From Agrobacterium rubi TR3 = NBRC 13261 (GTDB taxonomy: Bacteria > Pseudomonadota > Alphaproteobacteria > Rhizobiales > Rhizobiaceae), in NCBI RefSeq assembly GCF_000739935.1, contig NZ_BBJU01000007.1:62001-126000 (forward strand): DNA of 64,000 bases. The letters are read 5' to 3'. The notes under the pieces are model-generated. The model searched no databases and was not told where the DNA came from. It worked only from the letters and a program-made list of their open reading frames with translations. A program made the translations under genes and the position numbers. This document shows, piece after piece, positions 9,340-17,792 of the stretch. The stretch's first letter is position 1; each line of letters opens with the position of its first letter.

Positions 9340-9882
9340 CTAGAATTCCTTCGAGAGTTCGATGACGTTGTTGCGAGACGCGCCCTTTAGCGACGCGTCG
9401 GGCTGTGAGGTGAAGATGGCGGTAAGGTTTGGAATGATAACGAATTCGCTGCCGCGTCTGATCAGGCAGTTGATGTAATCTGGACGCCACCGCATGCCCA
9501 CGCTCGGCGGTTGTTCGCTCGCCGTCTTGGAAAAGGTGGTGACCTCATAGACCTTGTCGGTTCGCAAACCGACTAGCGTGCGCTCGCCTTCGATTGGAAG
9601 TTCGATGACGATGATGCGGCTGTCGATGGTTTTTTCAGCGGCACCCATGCCGAATGCCAGACGAATATCTGCCAGGGGAATGACCTTGCCCCGAAAATTA
9701 ATGACGCTGGCAACATACGGCTTGCCACCGGGTACGGCAGTTTCTGGCAGAAGGTCGAGTATTTCCTGAACCTTGATGGCTTCGATGGCGAAGGTTTCGC
9801 CCTCGATGCTGAAGGTTAGGACCTCCAGATCGTCGCTGTTGGCCCAAAGGTCTTCGGTCTGTTTCATGAGAGGCTGGTTCAT
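9340..9882 (-). CDS. cheW: Chemotaxis coupling protein CheW
   Basis: The 180-residue CheW-domain protein contains [27 protein letters not shown] and [21 protein letters not shown], the two beta-barrel hallmark strands. It links chemoreceptors to the P5 domain of CheA. Its ATG overlaps the cheA stop codon by 4 bp (ATGA), so the two are translationally coupled. It stops directly before the first mcp gene. Compared with the other CheW it has a longer N terminus (about 17 residues before the fold). Confidence 0.95.
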   Translation of the reverse strand: MNQPLMKQTEDLWANSDDLEVLTFSIEGETFAIEAIKVQEILDLLPETAVPGGKPYVASVINFRGKVIPLADIRLAFGMGAAEKTIDSRIIVIELPIEGERTLVGLRTDKVYEVTTFSKTASEQPPSVGMRWRPDYINCLIRRGSEFVIIPNLTAIFTSQPDASLKGASRNNVIELSKEF

Positions 9883-11870
9883 CCGGCGATACGCATCTGC
9901 GCCTCCTGCTGCTGGCCTGCGGTCACGAGGTGGCCGACATCGAGAATGAGGGCGACGCTGCCATCGCCGAGAATGGTCGCACCAGAGAACGTCGCGACAT
10001 CATGGTGAAGCTTCGACATGGCCTTGATGACCGTCTGGTGATCACCGATGATCTGATCGACGACGAGGCCGACGCGCTCGGAGCCGGTGGAGATGACGAC
10101 GACCTTTTGGAACTGATCCGGCGTGGTGCCCGTGTTGAAAAGTTCGCGAAGACGGATGAAGGGCACGAGGCTCTCACGCAGCGAGATGAACGAGCGGCCA
10201 CGTGATTTGACATCCGCATCGGGAGAAAGCTCAAGGCATTCCTCCACCGCTGACAACGGGATGACGTAGCAACCGGAGCCAACCCGCACCAGCAACCCAT
10301 CGATGATCGCAAGCGTCAACGGGATGGCAAGAGAGACTTCCGATCCGGCACCGGGTGTGCTGGTGATGTTGATGAGGCCACGCAGGGCTTCCACGGATTT
10401 TTTGACCACATCCATGCCAACGCCACGGCCGGAAAGATTGGTGATCTGAGCGGCGGTGGAAAATCCCGGTTCGAAGATCAGCTGCAACAAGTCCTGATCG
10501 GACAGCGTTGCATTGGCCGCGATGATACCAGAGGATTCAGCCTTGGCGCGCACGCGCTGACGGTCGATGCCGCGCCCGTCATCACGAATTGTAATGGTTA
10601 CTTCGCCGCCTGACTGGCGTGCAACGAGCGTAATGCGACCGATAGGAGATTTGCCAGCTGCGATACGTTCGTCCGGTGTTTCGAGGCCGTGATCGCACGA
10701 GTTGCGAACCAGGTGGACGAGGGGATCCGCGAGCCGTTCGATGACGGCCTTGTCGACTTCGGTGCTTTCACCTTCCGTCACGAGTTCGATCTGCTTGCCC
10801 GTCTCACGTGCCAGATCATGGATGAGGCGACGGAAGCGACCGAAAAGCTGGGCGATCGGCACCATGCGCAATACCATCATCGTGTCACGGAGTTCACCGG
10901 ACAGGCGCTCGACATCTTCGGATACGGAGCGAAGCTGAATATCGACGCTGGTGTTGGCCAGCTGCGAAAGCCGCGATTGCGCAATCACGAGTTCGCCGAC
11001 ACGATCCATCAGCTCGTCCAGACGCTCGGCGGGAACGCGGACGTTTTCGGCACTCTTGTTCTGCTTGCCATCATTGGCCTGCGCTGCTGCCGGATTGGCT
11101 TTGGCTGCCTCTTCAACCGGGGCCGGTGGCGGGACGATGTCGAGCACTGGTGCAGGCGCGGCTGCGATTTCCCTGACTTCGAGCGCCATATCGTCCATCA
11201 CGAAAATGAACACGTCATCAATGTCGGAGCGTGGCTTGTCCGTCGTCAGTGTGACCGACCAGGACAGATACAGATTGGTTGGATCAATGACGTCGAGCGT
11301 GGGAATGGCTGTCGTCTTCGCAACGATGGTGCAGTCGCCAAGGTCCGCCAGTTCGTCGAGAAGACCCAGTGGGTTGGTCCCGTTTGCCATCGCATTTGCC
11401 GGCAGGCTGAAATTGATCTGCCATGTCGCTTTGCCGGGCTTGTCGGCTTTCTTGGGTGCTGCGGTCTGCGCCTGCTGGTGAGGCGCAGCTGCCGCGTCGT
11501 CACCGACAGCTGCCTGCAATTTGGCCAGCAGACGGTCGCCCGTTTCCGGCAGAGCTATGGCCGGATTGTCGACCAGCTGGCGCATATGGTCCTGGGCTTC
11601 CAGAACGGCAGCGATCAATTCGCTGGTGGCGGGCACTTCTCCTTTGCGAACGCGGTCGAAGGCTGTTTCGCAATGGTGCGTAAACGCAGCCAGTGCCTCG
11701 AAGCCAAACATGGCGCCGGACCCCTTGAGGGTATGCAGGCCGCGAAACACGGCGTCGATCTGCCCTTGGTTGGACAGGTCATGCAACAGGTCGAGAAGGC
11801 CGCTTTCGATCTGTTCGAATAGCTCGCCTGCTTCCGTTCTGAAAACCTGAATGGGGTCCAGTATGGTCAT
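9879..11870 (-). CDS. cheA: Chemotaxis sensor histidine kinase CheA
   Basis: At 663 residues it has the full CheA order. An HPt domain carries the phosphorylated His46 in GLHTLKGSGAMFGF. A linker/P2-like region (about 130-260) follows, then the dimerisation domain (RVPAERLDELMDRVGELVIAQSR), the ATPase domain with N box HLVRNSCDHGLETPDER and G boxes DDGRGIDR and GRGVGMDVVKKSV, and the CheW-like P5 domain. It phosphorylates CheY and CheB in response to receptor state. It overlaps cheY (4 bp) upstream and cheW (4 bp) downstream. Confidence 0.97.
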   Translation of the reverse strand: MTILDPIQVFRTEAGELFEQIESGLLDLLHDLSNQGQIDAVFRGLHTLKGSGAMFGFEALAAFTHHCETAFDRVRKGEVPATSELIAAVLEAQDHMRQLVDNPAIALPETGDRLLAKLQAAVGDDAAAAPHQQAQTAAPKKADKPGKATWQINFSLPANAMANGTNPLGLLDELADLGDCTIVAKTTAIPTLDVIDPTNLYLSWSVTLTTDKPRSDIDDVFIFVMDDMALEVREIAAAPAPVLDIVPPPAPVEEAAKANPAAAQANDGKQNKSAENVRVPAERLDELMDRVGELVIAQSRLSQLANTSVDIQLRSVSEDVERLSGELRDTMMVLRMVPIAQLFGRFRRLIHDLARETGKQIELVTEGESTEVDKAVIERLADPLVHLVRNSCDHGLETPDERIAAGKSPIGRITLVARQSGGEVTITIRDDGRGIDRQRVRAKAESSGIIAANATLSDQDLLQLIFEPGFSTAAQITNLSGRGVGMDVVKKSVEALRGLINITSTPGAGSEVSLAIPLTLAIIDGLLVRVGSGCYVIPLSAVEECLELSPDADVKSRGRSFISLRESLVPFIRLRELFNTGTTPDQFQKVVVISTGSERVGLVVDQIIGDHQTVIKAMSKLHHDVATFSGATILGDGSVALILDVGHLVTAGQQQEAQMRIAG

Positions 11871-12235
11871 CTACCAAGAACCTTCCTGACAATCTTGACG
11901 AGATTTTCAGGGTCGAAAGGTTTGGTAACCCAACCTGTCGCCCCTGCTGCTTTCGCCCGTGTCTTCATGTCTGCGTCTGACTCGGTCGTGAGGAAGATGA
12001 TCGGAACACCGGTATGCGCTGGCGATTGGCGCAGCGCCTCGATCATTTCCAGGCCGTTCATGTTCGGCATGTTCAGATCGGTCACGATCAGGTCGAAAGA
12101 GCCACCCTTGGCCTTCGCCAAGCCGTCTGCGCCATCAACGGCTTCCGTTATCTGATATCCCGCATTCGTTAGTGCAATTTTCGTCGTCATTCTGATGCTG
12201 GCAGAATCGTCGACGGTAAGAATATTGGCGCTCAT
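11867..12235 (-). CDS. cheY: Single-domain response regulator CheY
   Basis: The 122-residue stand-alone receiver has the acidic pair Asp9-Asp10, phospho-acceptor Asp53 in LIVTDLNMPNMNG, the switch Thr in IIFLTTES and the conserved Lys in WVTKPFD. It presumably carries the CheA signal to a flagellar motor or another output. Start and stop overlap the neighbouring genes by 4 bp each. Only one CheY is encoded here; rhizobia often have a second elsewhere as phosphate sink. Confidence 0.95.
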   Translation of the reverse strand: MSANILTVDDSASIRMTTKIALTNAGYQITEAVDGADGLAKAKGGSFDLIVTDLNMPNMNGLEMIEALRQSPAHTGVPIIFLTTESDADMKTRAKAAGATGWVTKPFDPENLVKIVRKVLGR

Positions 12236-12546
12236 TGCATTTCCTTTCCATGCAGCCAGAAGAGGCGCGAAGCCTCGTCCATATCGGTGAGAAAACCTCC
12301 GCGTCGAAGCGTATCGAGAACACCTTGTGACGCCGGTTTTGTAAGTGTGATGTACTTGCCCTCTGCACGGGCATAGAGCCGCGACGCTTCGATGAGCTGA
12401 ATGAAGCTCAAATCGGCATTTGCGTCTGCGGGTATCTCAACGGTAACCGCTTTGTTCGCCTTCAAGGCGTCGAGCAGGCTTTCATGAATTGTTGCTGCGC
12501 CACGGATGGAAAGGGAAGAAGGCAATGTCAGTGTTTCTGGTACCAT
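12232..12546 (-). CDS. STAS-domain protein of the chemotaxis operon
   Basis: The 104-residue protein fits a STAS (anti-sigma-factor-antagonist-like) fold: LTLPSSLSIRGAATIHESLLDALKANKAVTVEIPADANADLSFIQLIEASRLYARAEGK with the usual strand-helix spacing. The acceptor position reads ADLSFIQ, so a phosphorylatable Ser is retained. I chose the ATG at 12546, preceded by AGGA at 9 bp, over the longer frame from 12615, which has no ribosome site. It is the first gene of the operon and overlaps cheY. Proteins of this kind occur in alphaproteobacterial che clusters; the role is not settled. Confidence 0.82.
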   Translation of the reverse strand: MVPETLTLPSSLSIRGAATIHESLLDALKANKAVTVEIPADANADLSFIQLIEASRLYARAEGKYITLTKPASQGVLDTLRRGGFLTDMDEASRLFWLHGKEMQ

Positions 12547-12961
12547 CTCGGTTTTCCTGGATTTCTCTATTGCTTTAAATGTTGGTGGAAGCGGCAGAGA
12601 ATGCTCTGCGAGCATCTATGCCAAAATGGGCGGCGCCAGTCGTTTCAGCCCGAGATTTTCGGGACGAAGAAGGCCGAGAGCTCGTCACCGAGAAATTGCT
12701 ATGCGTATGAACACGGCACAGTTTGAGAGCGACCAAAGGCGACTGGCGTTCTTCCACCGGTAAGATTTTCACGATGCACTCCGAAATCACTTGCAAAAAG
12801 GCGCGACTTCGCGATCCCCAGCGAAGGGGTAAAGCGTCCAAACATGTACATTTTGGATTGCGAACTGGCGTCATGCAGCCCGTAAAAAAGCGTCACAAGC
12901 GACAATAGTCGGCATGTGATTTATTCGCTTTGCATATTAGCTAATTTCTATTCGACGCTGG

Positions 12962-12976
12962 TTAATTAGCAGTTAA
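12962..12976. promoter_or_regulatory. Candidate CtrA binding site TTAA-N7-TTAA
   Basis: The sequence TTAATTAGCAGTTAA matches the full CtrA consensus TTAA-N7-TTAA of alphaproteobacteria. CtrA controls motility and chemotaxis genes in this class. The site is about 415 bp upstream of the STAS/che start and about 435 bp upstream of the sugar-binding protein, in the most AT-rich part of the gap. CtrA control is inferred from the motif only. Confidence 0.4.
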
Positions 12977-13316
12977 TCGGGGTTGCGATTAATGGCCTGT
13001 CGCTTAATGGTTGCGGCAAAATTGCGTTTTTCTATTATACGGATGGTCAAATCAACTTTTTGCTACCAGAAATATACATATTTCCATCTGAGGAAATTCT
13101 TGCTGTTCCGTCGCCGAGACTTCTGCGATGCCAGGTCAGGTGAACGTCTCGGCTCGACAAAGGGAGTCCGATCTTCGAAGAACGCGACACCGCGCAACCT
13201 CTCTCTCGACGCTCCACCGGATTTCGGCTCCACCGTTGGAGAGCTCGCGCCATGCAGTTGCTCTCATCGACATGGCGGGACAGATTTTCATTTCAAGATA
13301 TTGTTTTTTATGGTTT

Positions 13317-13343
13317 TTTACTAAAATATTTTTTTATTATACT
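13317..13343 (+). promoter_or_regulatory. Weak candidate promoter of the sugar ABC operon
   Basis: TATACT (13338-13343) is a good -10 match. TTTACT (13317-13322) is a possible -35 but with a short 15-bp spacer. It lies about 68 bp upstream of the binding-protein ATG, which has a strong GGAGGAG ribosome site. The very T-rich surroundings make chance matches likely. Confidence 0.3.
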
Positions 13344-13410
13344 TGCTGTTGCGGAAGTCGGATGTTTCGCATAGGTTTTTACGGCAACGTTTCAGTGAGG
13401 GAGGAGACTC

Positions 13411-14646
13411 ATGCGCATACGTTCTATTTTGGCCGCCTTGGCGGCTGGTGTCATGTTGCCAGCAGGGATTGCTGGGGCCACTGACTTGGAGGTGACGCAC
13501 TGGTGGACATCGGGCAGTGAAGCTGCTGCGGTGGGGGAGCTAGCCAAGGCGTTTGATGCAACCGGAAATAAGTGGGTGGATGGCGCCATCGCTGGATCAG
13601 GCGGCACAGCGCGCCCGATCATGATCAGTCGGATCACCGGCGGTGACCCGATGGGCGCGACGCAATTCAATCACGGTCGTCAGGCGGAAGAGCTGGCCCA
13701 GTCTGGATTGATGCGTGATCTCAACGATGTCGCTGAAAAGGGCAATTGGAAAGAGATCATCAAGCCAGCCAGCCTGCTCGAAAGCTGCACCATCGATGGC
13801 AAGATTTATTGTGCCCCCGTCAACATTCACTCATGGCAGTGGCTATGGCTTTCCAATGAGGCCTTTAAAAAAGCCGGCGTAGAGGTTCCCAAGAACTGGA
13901 CCGAATTCATTGCTGCAGCCCCTGCGCTGCAAAAAGCGGGCATTCAGCCGCTCGCCTTGGGTGGTCAGGCCTGGCAGGCCAATGGTCTGTTCGATACGCT
14001 GTTGATTGCGATGGGCGGCAAGGACCTTTACGAAAAGGTCTATAAGGATAAGGACGCCGAGGTTGCCGCCGGGCCGGACATGCAGAAGATTTTTGCTGCT
14101 GCCGACGAAGCTCGCAAGCTGACAAAAGGTTCTAATGTTCAAGACTGGAACCAGGCAACGAACATGGTCATCACCGGCAAGGCCGGTGGACAGGTCATGG
14201 GCGACTGGGCACAGGGTGAATTCCAGCTGGCCAATATGAAAGCCGGAACCGACTACACCTGCCTTCCAGGCCTTGGTCTGAATGAATATCTTACAGCCAA
14301 TGGCGACGCCTTTTATTTCCCGCTGTTAAAAGACGAAGCGAAATCCAAGGCCCAGGAAGTTCTGGCTGAAGTGATCGTCGATCCCAAAACGCAGTTGGCC
14401 TTCAACCTGAAGAAGGGCTCGCTTCCCATACGGTCTGACGTTGACCTGGGTGTTGCGAACGACTGCATGAAAAAGGGTCTGGATATCTTGGCGAAGGGCA
14501 ATGTGCTGGCAAGCACGGATCAGCTGATCTCCGCCGATACGCAAAAGCAAAAAGAGGACTTGATGTCCGAGTTTTTTGCCAATGCGTCCCTGACTGCCGA
14601 GGCCGCACAGAAGCGTTTTGCTGACATCATTTCCTCAGCGGACTGA
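13411..14646 (+). CDS. Sugar ABC transporter substrate-binding protein
   Basis: The 411-residue periplasmic protein has a Sec signal peptide (MRIRSILAALAAGVMLPAGIAGA). The mature part begins LEVTHWWTSGSEAAAVGELAKAF, typical of the family 1 (maltose/glucose-type) solute-binding proteins. Aromatic pairs such as HSWQWLWLSN and GQAWQANGLF are consistent with sugar stacking. It heads a rightward operon with two permeases and a MalK-type ATPase and is preceded by a strong Shine-Dalgarno. Similarity is closest in style to the glucose/mannose GtsA-like group, but the ligand is unproven. Confidence 0.92.
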   Translation: MRIRSILAALAAGVMLPAGIAGATDLEVTHWWTSGSEAAAVGELAKAFDATGNKWVDGAIAGSGGTARPIMISRITGGDPMGATQFNHGRQAEELAQSGLMRDLNDVAEKGNWKEIIKPASLLESCTIDGKIYCAPVNIHSWQWLWLSNEAFKKAGVEVPKNWTEFIAAAPALQKAGIQPLALGGQAWQANGLFDTLLIAMGGKDLYEKVYKDKDAEVAAGPDMQKIFAAADEARKLTKGSNVQDWNQATNMVITGKAGGQVMGDWAQGEFQLANMKAGTDYTCLPGLGLNEYLTANGDAFYFPLLKDEAKSKAQEVLAEVIVDPKTQLAFNLKKGSLPIRSDVDLGVANDCMKKGLDILAKGNVLASTDQLISADTQKQKEDLMSEFFANASLTAEAAQKRFADIISSAD

Positions 14647-14654
14647 CCTTAGTC

Positions 14655-14692
14655 GTCTGTAACCGGTCACGATAACGCTTGCGGTTACAGAC
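14655..14692 (+). promoter_or_regulatory. Intercistronic stem-loop after sugar-binding protein gene
   Basis: GTCTGTAACCG (14655-14665) and CGGTTACAGAC (14682-14692) form a perfect 11-bp stem with a 16-nt loop, 8 bp after the stop codon. There is no U-tract. This is the position of hairpins that protect binding-protein mRNA from 3' decay or attenuate transcription into permease genes, as between malE and malF. Confidence 0.6.
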
Positions 14693-14803
14693 ACCTCCTG
14701 ACCGGACGCCCGTGATTTTTCGCGTCTGGAAAACTGTGCGGCGGGATTTGCTGTGAAGCGACCCGCTGCATGATCAACCTTTATGATTGATGAGGAGTGG
14801 TAC

Positions 14804-15706
14804 ATGGCAGTCAAAAGCCATTCTGGTCGTCCCAACCAGCTATTCCGCAATCTGAATTCAAAGATTGCGTCGATACCCATGATCTTGACCGCGATGGTCA
14901 TCTTCCTGGGCGGAACGATCTGGACAGTCGTTTATTCCTTTACGAACTCGAAATTGCTGCCACGCGCGACTTTTATTGGCTTTGAGCAATATGAGCGCCT
15001 ATGGGCGGCACCTCGCTGGATCATCTCGATCCAGAACCTTGCGATCTACGGCATTCTTTCGCTGATTTTCAGCCTCGTAATTGGCTTTGTGCTGGCCGCG
15101 CTGATGGATCAGAAAATACGTTTCGAAAATACATTTCGAACCATCTTTCTCTATCCCTTCGCCCTTTCCTTCATCGTCACCGGTCTTGTGTGGCAATGGT
15201 TGTTGAACCCGGAGTTCGGCATTCAGGCTGTGGTGCGATCTCTTGGTTGGCAAAGTTTTACGTTCGATCCGCTCTACAATTCAGATTTCGTCATTTACGG
15301 CATCCTGATCGCCGCCCTTTGGCAAGGCACGGGCCTCGTCATGTGCCTCATGCTGGCTGGCCTGCGGGGCATTGATGAGGACATATGGAAGGCCTCTCGT
15401 GTAGACGGTATTCCCATGTGGAAGACCTATATTCTTATCGTCATTCCCATGATGCGCCCGGTTTTCATCACCACCCTCGTCATTATCGCCAGTGGCATCG
15501 TCAAGGTTTACGACCTTGTGGTGGCGCAGACCAGCGGCGGACCCGGCATCGCGTCCGAAGTGCCTGCGAAATACGTCTACGACTATATGTTCCAGGCGCA
15601 GAACCTGGGCCAGGGCTTTGCCGCCTCGACCATGATGCTGCTCACGGTCGCCATCATCGTCGTTCCATGGGCCTATCTCGAATTTGGAGGGCGCAAGCGT
15701 GGCTGA
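14804..15706 (+). CDS. Sugar ABC transporter permease (MalF-like)
   Basis: The 300-residue membrane protein has about six hydrophobic helices (first around LTAMVIFLGGTIWTVVYSF) and the EAA-loop region DEDIWKASRVDGIPMWKTYILIVIPMM of binding-protein-dependent permeases. The ATG at 14804 is preceded by GAGGAG, better than an upstream in-frame ATG at 14783. It forms half of the inner-membrane channel with the next gene, which it overlaps by 8 bp. Confidence 0.93.
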   Translation: MAVKSHSGRPNQLFRNLNSKIASIPMILTAMVIFLGGTIWTVVYSFTNSKLLPRATFIGFEQYERLWAAPRWIISIQNLAIYGILSLIFSLVIGFVLAALMDQKIRFENTFRTIFLYPFALSFIVTGLVWQWLLNPEFGIQAVVRSLGWQSFTFDPLYNSDFVIYGILIAALWQGTGLVMCLMLAGLRGIDEDIWKASRVDGIPMWKTYILIVIPMMRPVFITTLVIIASGIVKVYDLVVAQTSGGPGIASEVPAKYVYDYMFQAQNLGQGFAASTMMLLTVAIIVVPWAYLEFGGRKRG

Positions 15707-16640
15707 TATCTCTACACTCAATACGGTCGCAGCAGGGATCGACCCTGTCTCGGCCAAACTGGATGGTCCAAGCGGTCGCAAGCCAAAGAAGCGGTTGTCC
15801 CGGCGCAATATCATTCTCTATGGCAGCCTGTTCGTTGCGGCCCTTTATTATCTGCTGCCGCTTTACGTGATGATCGTGACATCGCTGAAAGGCATGCCGG
15901 AAATCCGCATGGGCAACATCTTCGCCCCGCCGCTTGAAATCACCTTCGAGCCCTGGGTCAAGGCCTGGTCCAACGCATGCACAGGCCTGAACTGTGATGG
16001 ACTGTCTCGCGGGTTCTGGAATTCTATCCGGATCATGATCCCGTCCACGATCGTATCCATCGTGATTGCGTCCGTCAGTGGTTATGCGCTGGCGAACTGG
16101 AAGTTCAAAGGTTCGGAGTTCTTCTTCTCCATCCTCATCATCGGTGCGTTCATTCCCTATCAGGTCATGATTTATCCGATCGTGATTGTGTTGCGGGAGA
16201 TCGGTGTCTACGGAACGCTGACGGGTCTTGTCATCGTGCATACGATTTTCGGCATGCCCATCCTCACTTTGCTGTTTCGCAACTACTTTGCCGGTCTGCC
16301 GGAAGAATTGTTCAAGGCAGCGCGCATCGATGGTGCGAATTTCTGGCAAATCTATTTCCGCATCATGGCGCCCATGTCGCTACCGATTTTCGTGGTCGCC
16401 ATGATCTTGCAGGTTACCGGCATTTGGAACGACTTCCTGTTCGGCGTCGTCTTCACCAGACCGGAATATTACCCGATGACGGTTCAGCTCAACAATATCG
16501 TCAACTCGGTTCAAGGCGTGAAGGAATACAACGTCAACATGGCGGCGACCCTTCTGACCGGTGCCGTTCCGCTTTTCGTCTATTTCGTTTCAGGCAGACT
16601 TTTTGTCCGCGGCATCGCCGCAGGCGCAGTCAAAGGTTAA
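15699..16640 (+). CDS. Sugar ABC transporter permease (MalG-like)
   Basis: The 313-residue second permease has a hydrophilic N terminus, then TM segments from NIILYGSLFVAALYYLLPLYVMIV onward. The conserved EAA loop reads EELFKAARIDGANFWQIYFRIMAPMSLP. The GTG at 15699 has GGAGG 9 bp upstream and overlaps the previous stop, so translation is coupled. An in-frame TTG at 15684 is also open but lacks a ribosome site. Confidence 0.92.
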   Translation: MADISTLNTVAAGIDPVSAKLDGPSGRKPKKRLSRRNIILYGSLFVAALYYLLPLYVMIVTSLKGMPEIRMGNIFAPPLEITFEPWVKAWSNACTGLNCDGLSRGFWNSIRIMIPSTIVSIVIASVSGYALANWKFKGSEFFFSILIIGAFIPYQVMIYPIVIVLREIGVYGTLTGLVIVHTIFGMPILTLLFRNYFAGLPEELFKAARIDGANFWQIYFRIMAPMSLPIFVVAMILQVTGIWNDFLFGVVFTRPEYYPMTVQLNNIVNSVQGVKEYNVNMAATLLTGAVPLFVYFVSGRLFVRGIAAGAVKG

Positions 16641-16645
16641 GCTTC

Positions 16646-17734
16646 ATGAATAAAAGCGTCTCCATTCGCGACCTGTCTCTGTCCTTCGGTGCAGTCAACG
16701 TACTCTCTGACCTCAATCTTGATATTTACGAAGGCGAGTTTCTGGTTCTTCTCGGGTCGTCCGGCTGCGGAAAATCCACATTGCTCAACTGCATCGCCGG
16801 GCTTCTGGAACCGACGGAAGGGCAGATCTTCATCAAGGACCGCAACGTCACCTGGGAAGAGCCGAAAGATCGCGGCATCGGTATGGTGTTTCAATCCTAC
16901 GCGCTCTACCCGCAGATGACGGTGGAAAAGAACCTTTCCTTCGGTTTGCAGGTTGCCAAGATACCGAAGGATGAAATCGACAAGCGCGTGAAACGTGCCG
17001 CCGGTATTCTTCAGATCGAACCGCTTTTAAAGCGCAAACCGGCAGAACTGTCCGGCGGTCAGCGTCAACGTGTGGCCATCGGGCGCGCACTGGTGCGTGA
17101 TGTAGATGTCTTTCTGTTCGATGAGCCGCTGTCCAACCTCGATGCGAAACTGCGCTCGGAACTGCGTGTGGAAATCAAGCGGCTTCACCAGTCGCTGAAA
17201 AACACAATGATCTACGTGACGCATGACCAGATCGAGGCTCTGACGCTGGCGGACCGCATCGCGATCATGAAAAGCGGTGTCATCCAGCAATTGGATGATC
17301 CTGTCTCGATCTACAACAAACCGAAGAACCTGTTTGTCGCGGGCTTCATCGGTTCGCCGTCCATGAACTTCCTGCATGGGGAGTTGGAAGCAAAAGACGG
17401 CAAGGTCGCATTTACCACCCATGGCGTCAGCTTCACGCTGGACGGATACGAAGCCTCATCGACGTTGACACCAGGCACCCCAGCAGTTCTGGGTGTGCGC
17501 CCGGAACATGTGCGGGTTGATAGCGATATCACCGGTGGTGAAATCCATGATGCCGTTGTGGATATCGAAGAGCCAATGGGTGCCGATAACCTCATCTGGC
17601 TCAAGCTTGCCGGTCACACGCTCTCCGTGCGTGTTGGCGGGCACCGCCGTTTTGCGCCCGGAACGAAGGTCAAGCTGGCCTTCGATATGTCCATGGCTTC
17701 GCTTTTTGATGCGGCAAGCGAAGATCGCATCTGA
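16646..17734 (+). CDS. Sugar ABC transporter ATP-binding protein (MalK/UgpC-like)
   Basis: The 362-residue ATPase has Walker A GSSGCGKST, Q-loop MVFQSYALYP, signature LSGGQRQRVAIGRAL, Walker B VFLFDEPLSNLDAKLR and the switch His in VTHDQIEA. About 130 residues of C-terminal OB/TOBE regulatory domain follow (GVRPEHVRVD). This architecture is typical of carbohydrate importers. The ATG at 16646 lies 5 bp after the permease stop. It energises uptake through the two preceding permeases. Confidence 0.95.
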   Translation: MNKSVSIRDLSLSFGAVNVLSDLNLDIYEGEFLVLLGSSGCGKSTLLNCIAGLLEPTEGQIFIKDRNVTWEEPKDRGIGMVFQSYALYPQMTVEKNLSFGLQVAKIPKDEIDKRVKRAAGILQIEPLLKRKPAELSGGQRQRVAIGRALVRDVDVFLFDEPLSNLDAKLRSELRVEIKRLHQSLKNTMIYVTHDQIEALTLADRIAIMKSGVIQQLDDPVSIYNKPKNLFVAGFIGSPSMNFLHGELEAKDGKVAFTTHGVSFTLDGYEASSTLTPGTPAVLGVRPEHVRVDSDITGGEIHDAVVDIEEPMGADNLIWLKLAGHTLSVRVGGHRRFAPGTKVKLAFDMSMASLFDAASEDRI

Positions 17735-17760
17735 ACACACACCATTCCACCGGCCACAAT

Positions 17761-17784
17761 CCCAATGTCAGGCCCAATGTCAGG
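17761..17784 (+). repeat. Tandem 12-bp duplication ahead of the isomerase gene
   Basis: CCCAATGTCAGG occurs twice back to back (17761-17772 and 17773-17784). The second copy runs into the AGGAGAG ribosome site of the next gene. It is likely a recent slippage duplication that lengthens the leader between the ATPase and the isomerase-like gene. Confidence 0.8.
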
Positions 17785-17792
17785 AGAGACAT

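Larger units (their letters stand above)
12547..13410. other. Intergenic regulatory region between che operon and sugar ABC operon (no supported gene)
   Basis: About 860 bp separate divergent operons. Short open frames occur, but none has a convincing ribosome site or a recognisable product. The centre (about 12910-13085) is clearly AT-rich, unlike the surrounding coding DNA. It holds a perfect 10-bp palindrome ATTAGCTAAT (12936-12945), a TTAA-N7-TTAA motif and further TTAA elements. The right end (13290-13345) is very T-rich. A small RNA cannot be excluded, but nothing in the sequence demands one. Confidence 0.6.

Noticed and set aside
12983-13324. 113-residue open frame in the che/sugar gap
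   Set aside because: AT-rich start, no ribosome site, no recognisable motif, and spans the promoter region of the sugar operon.
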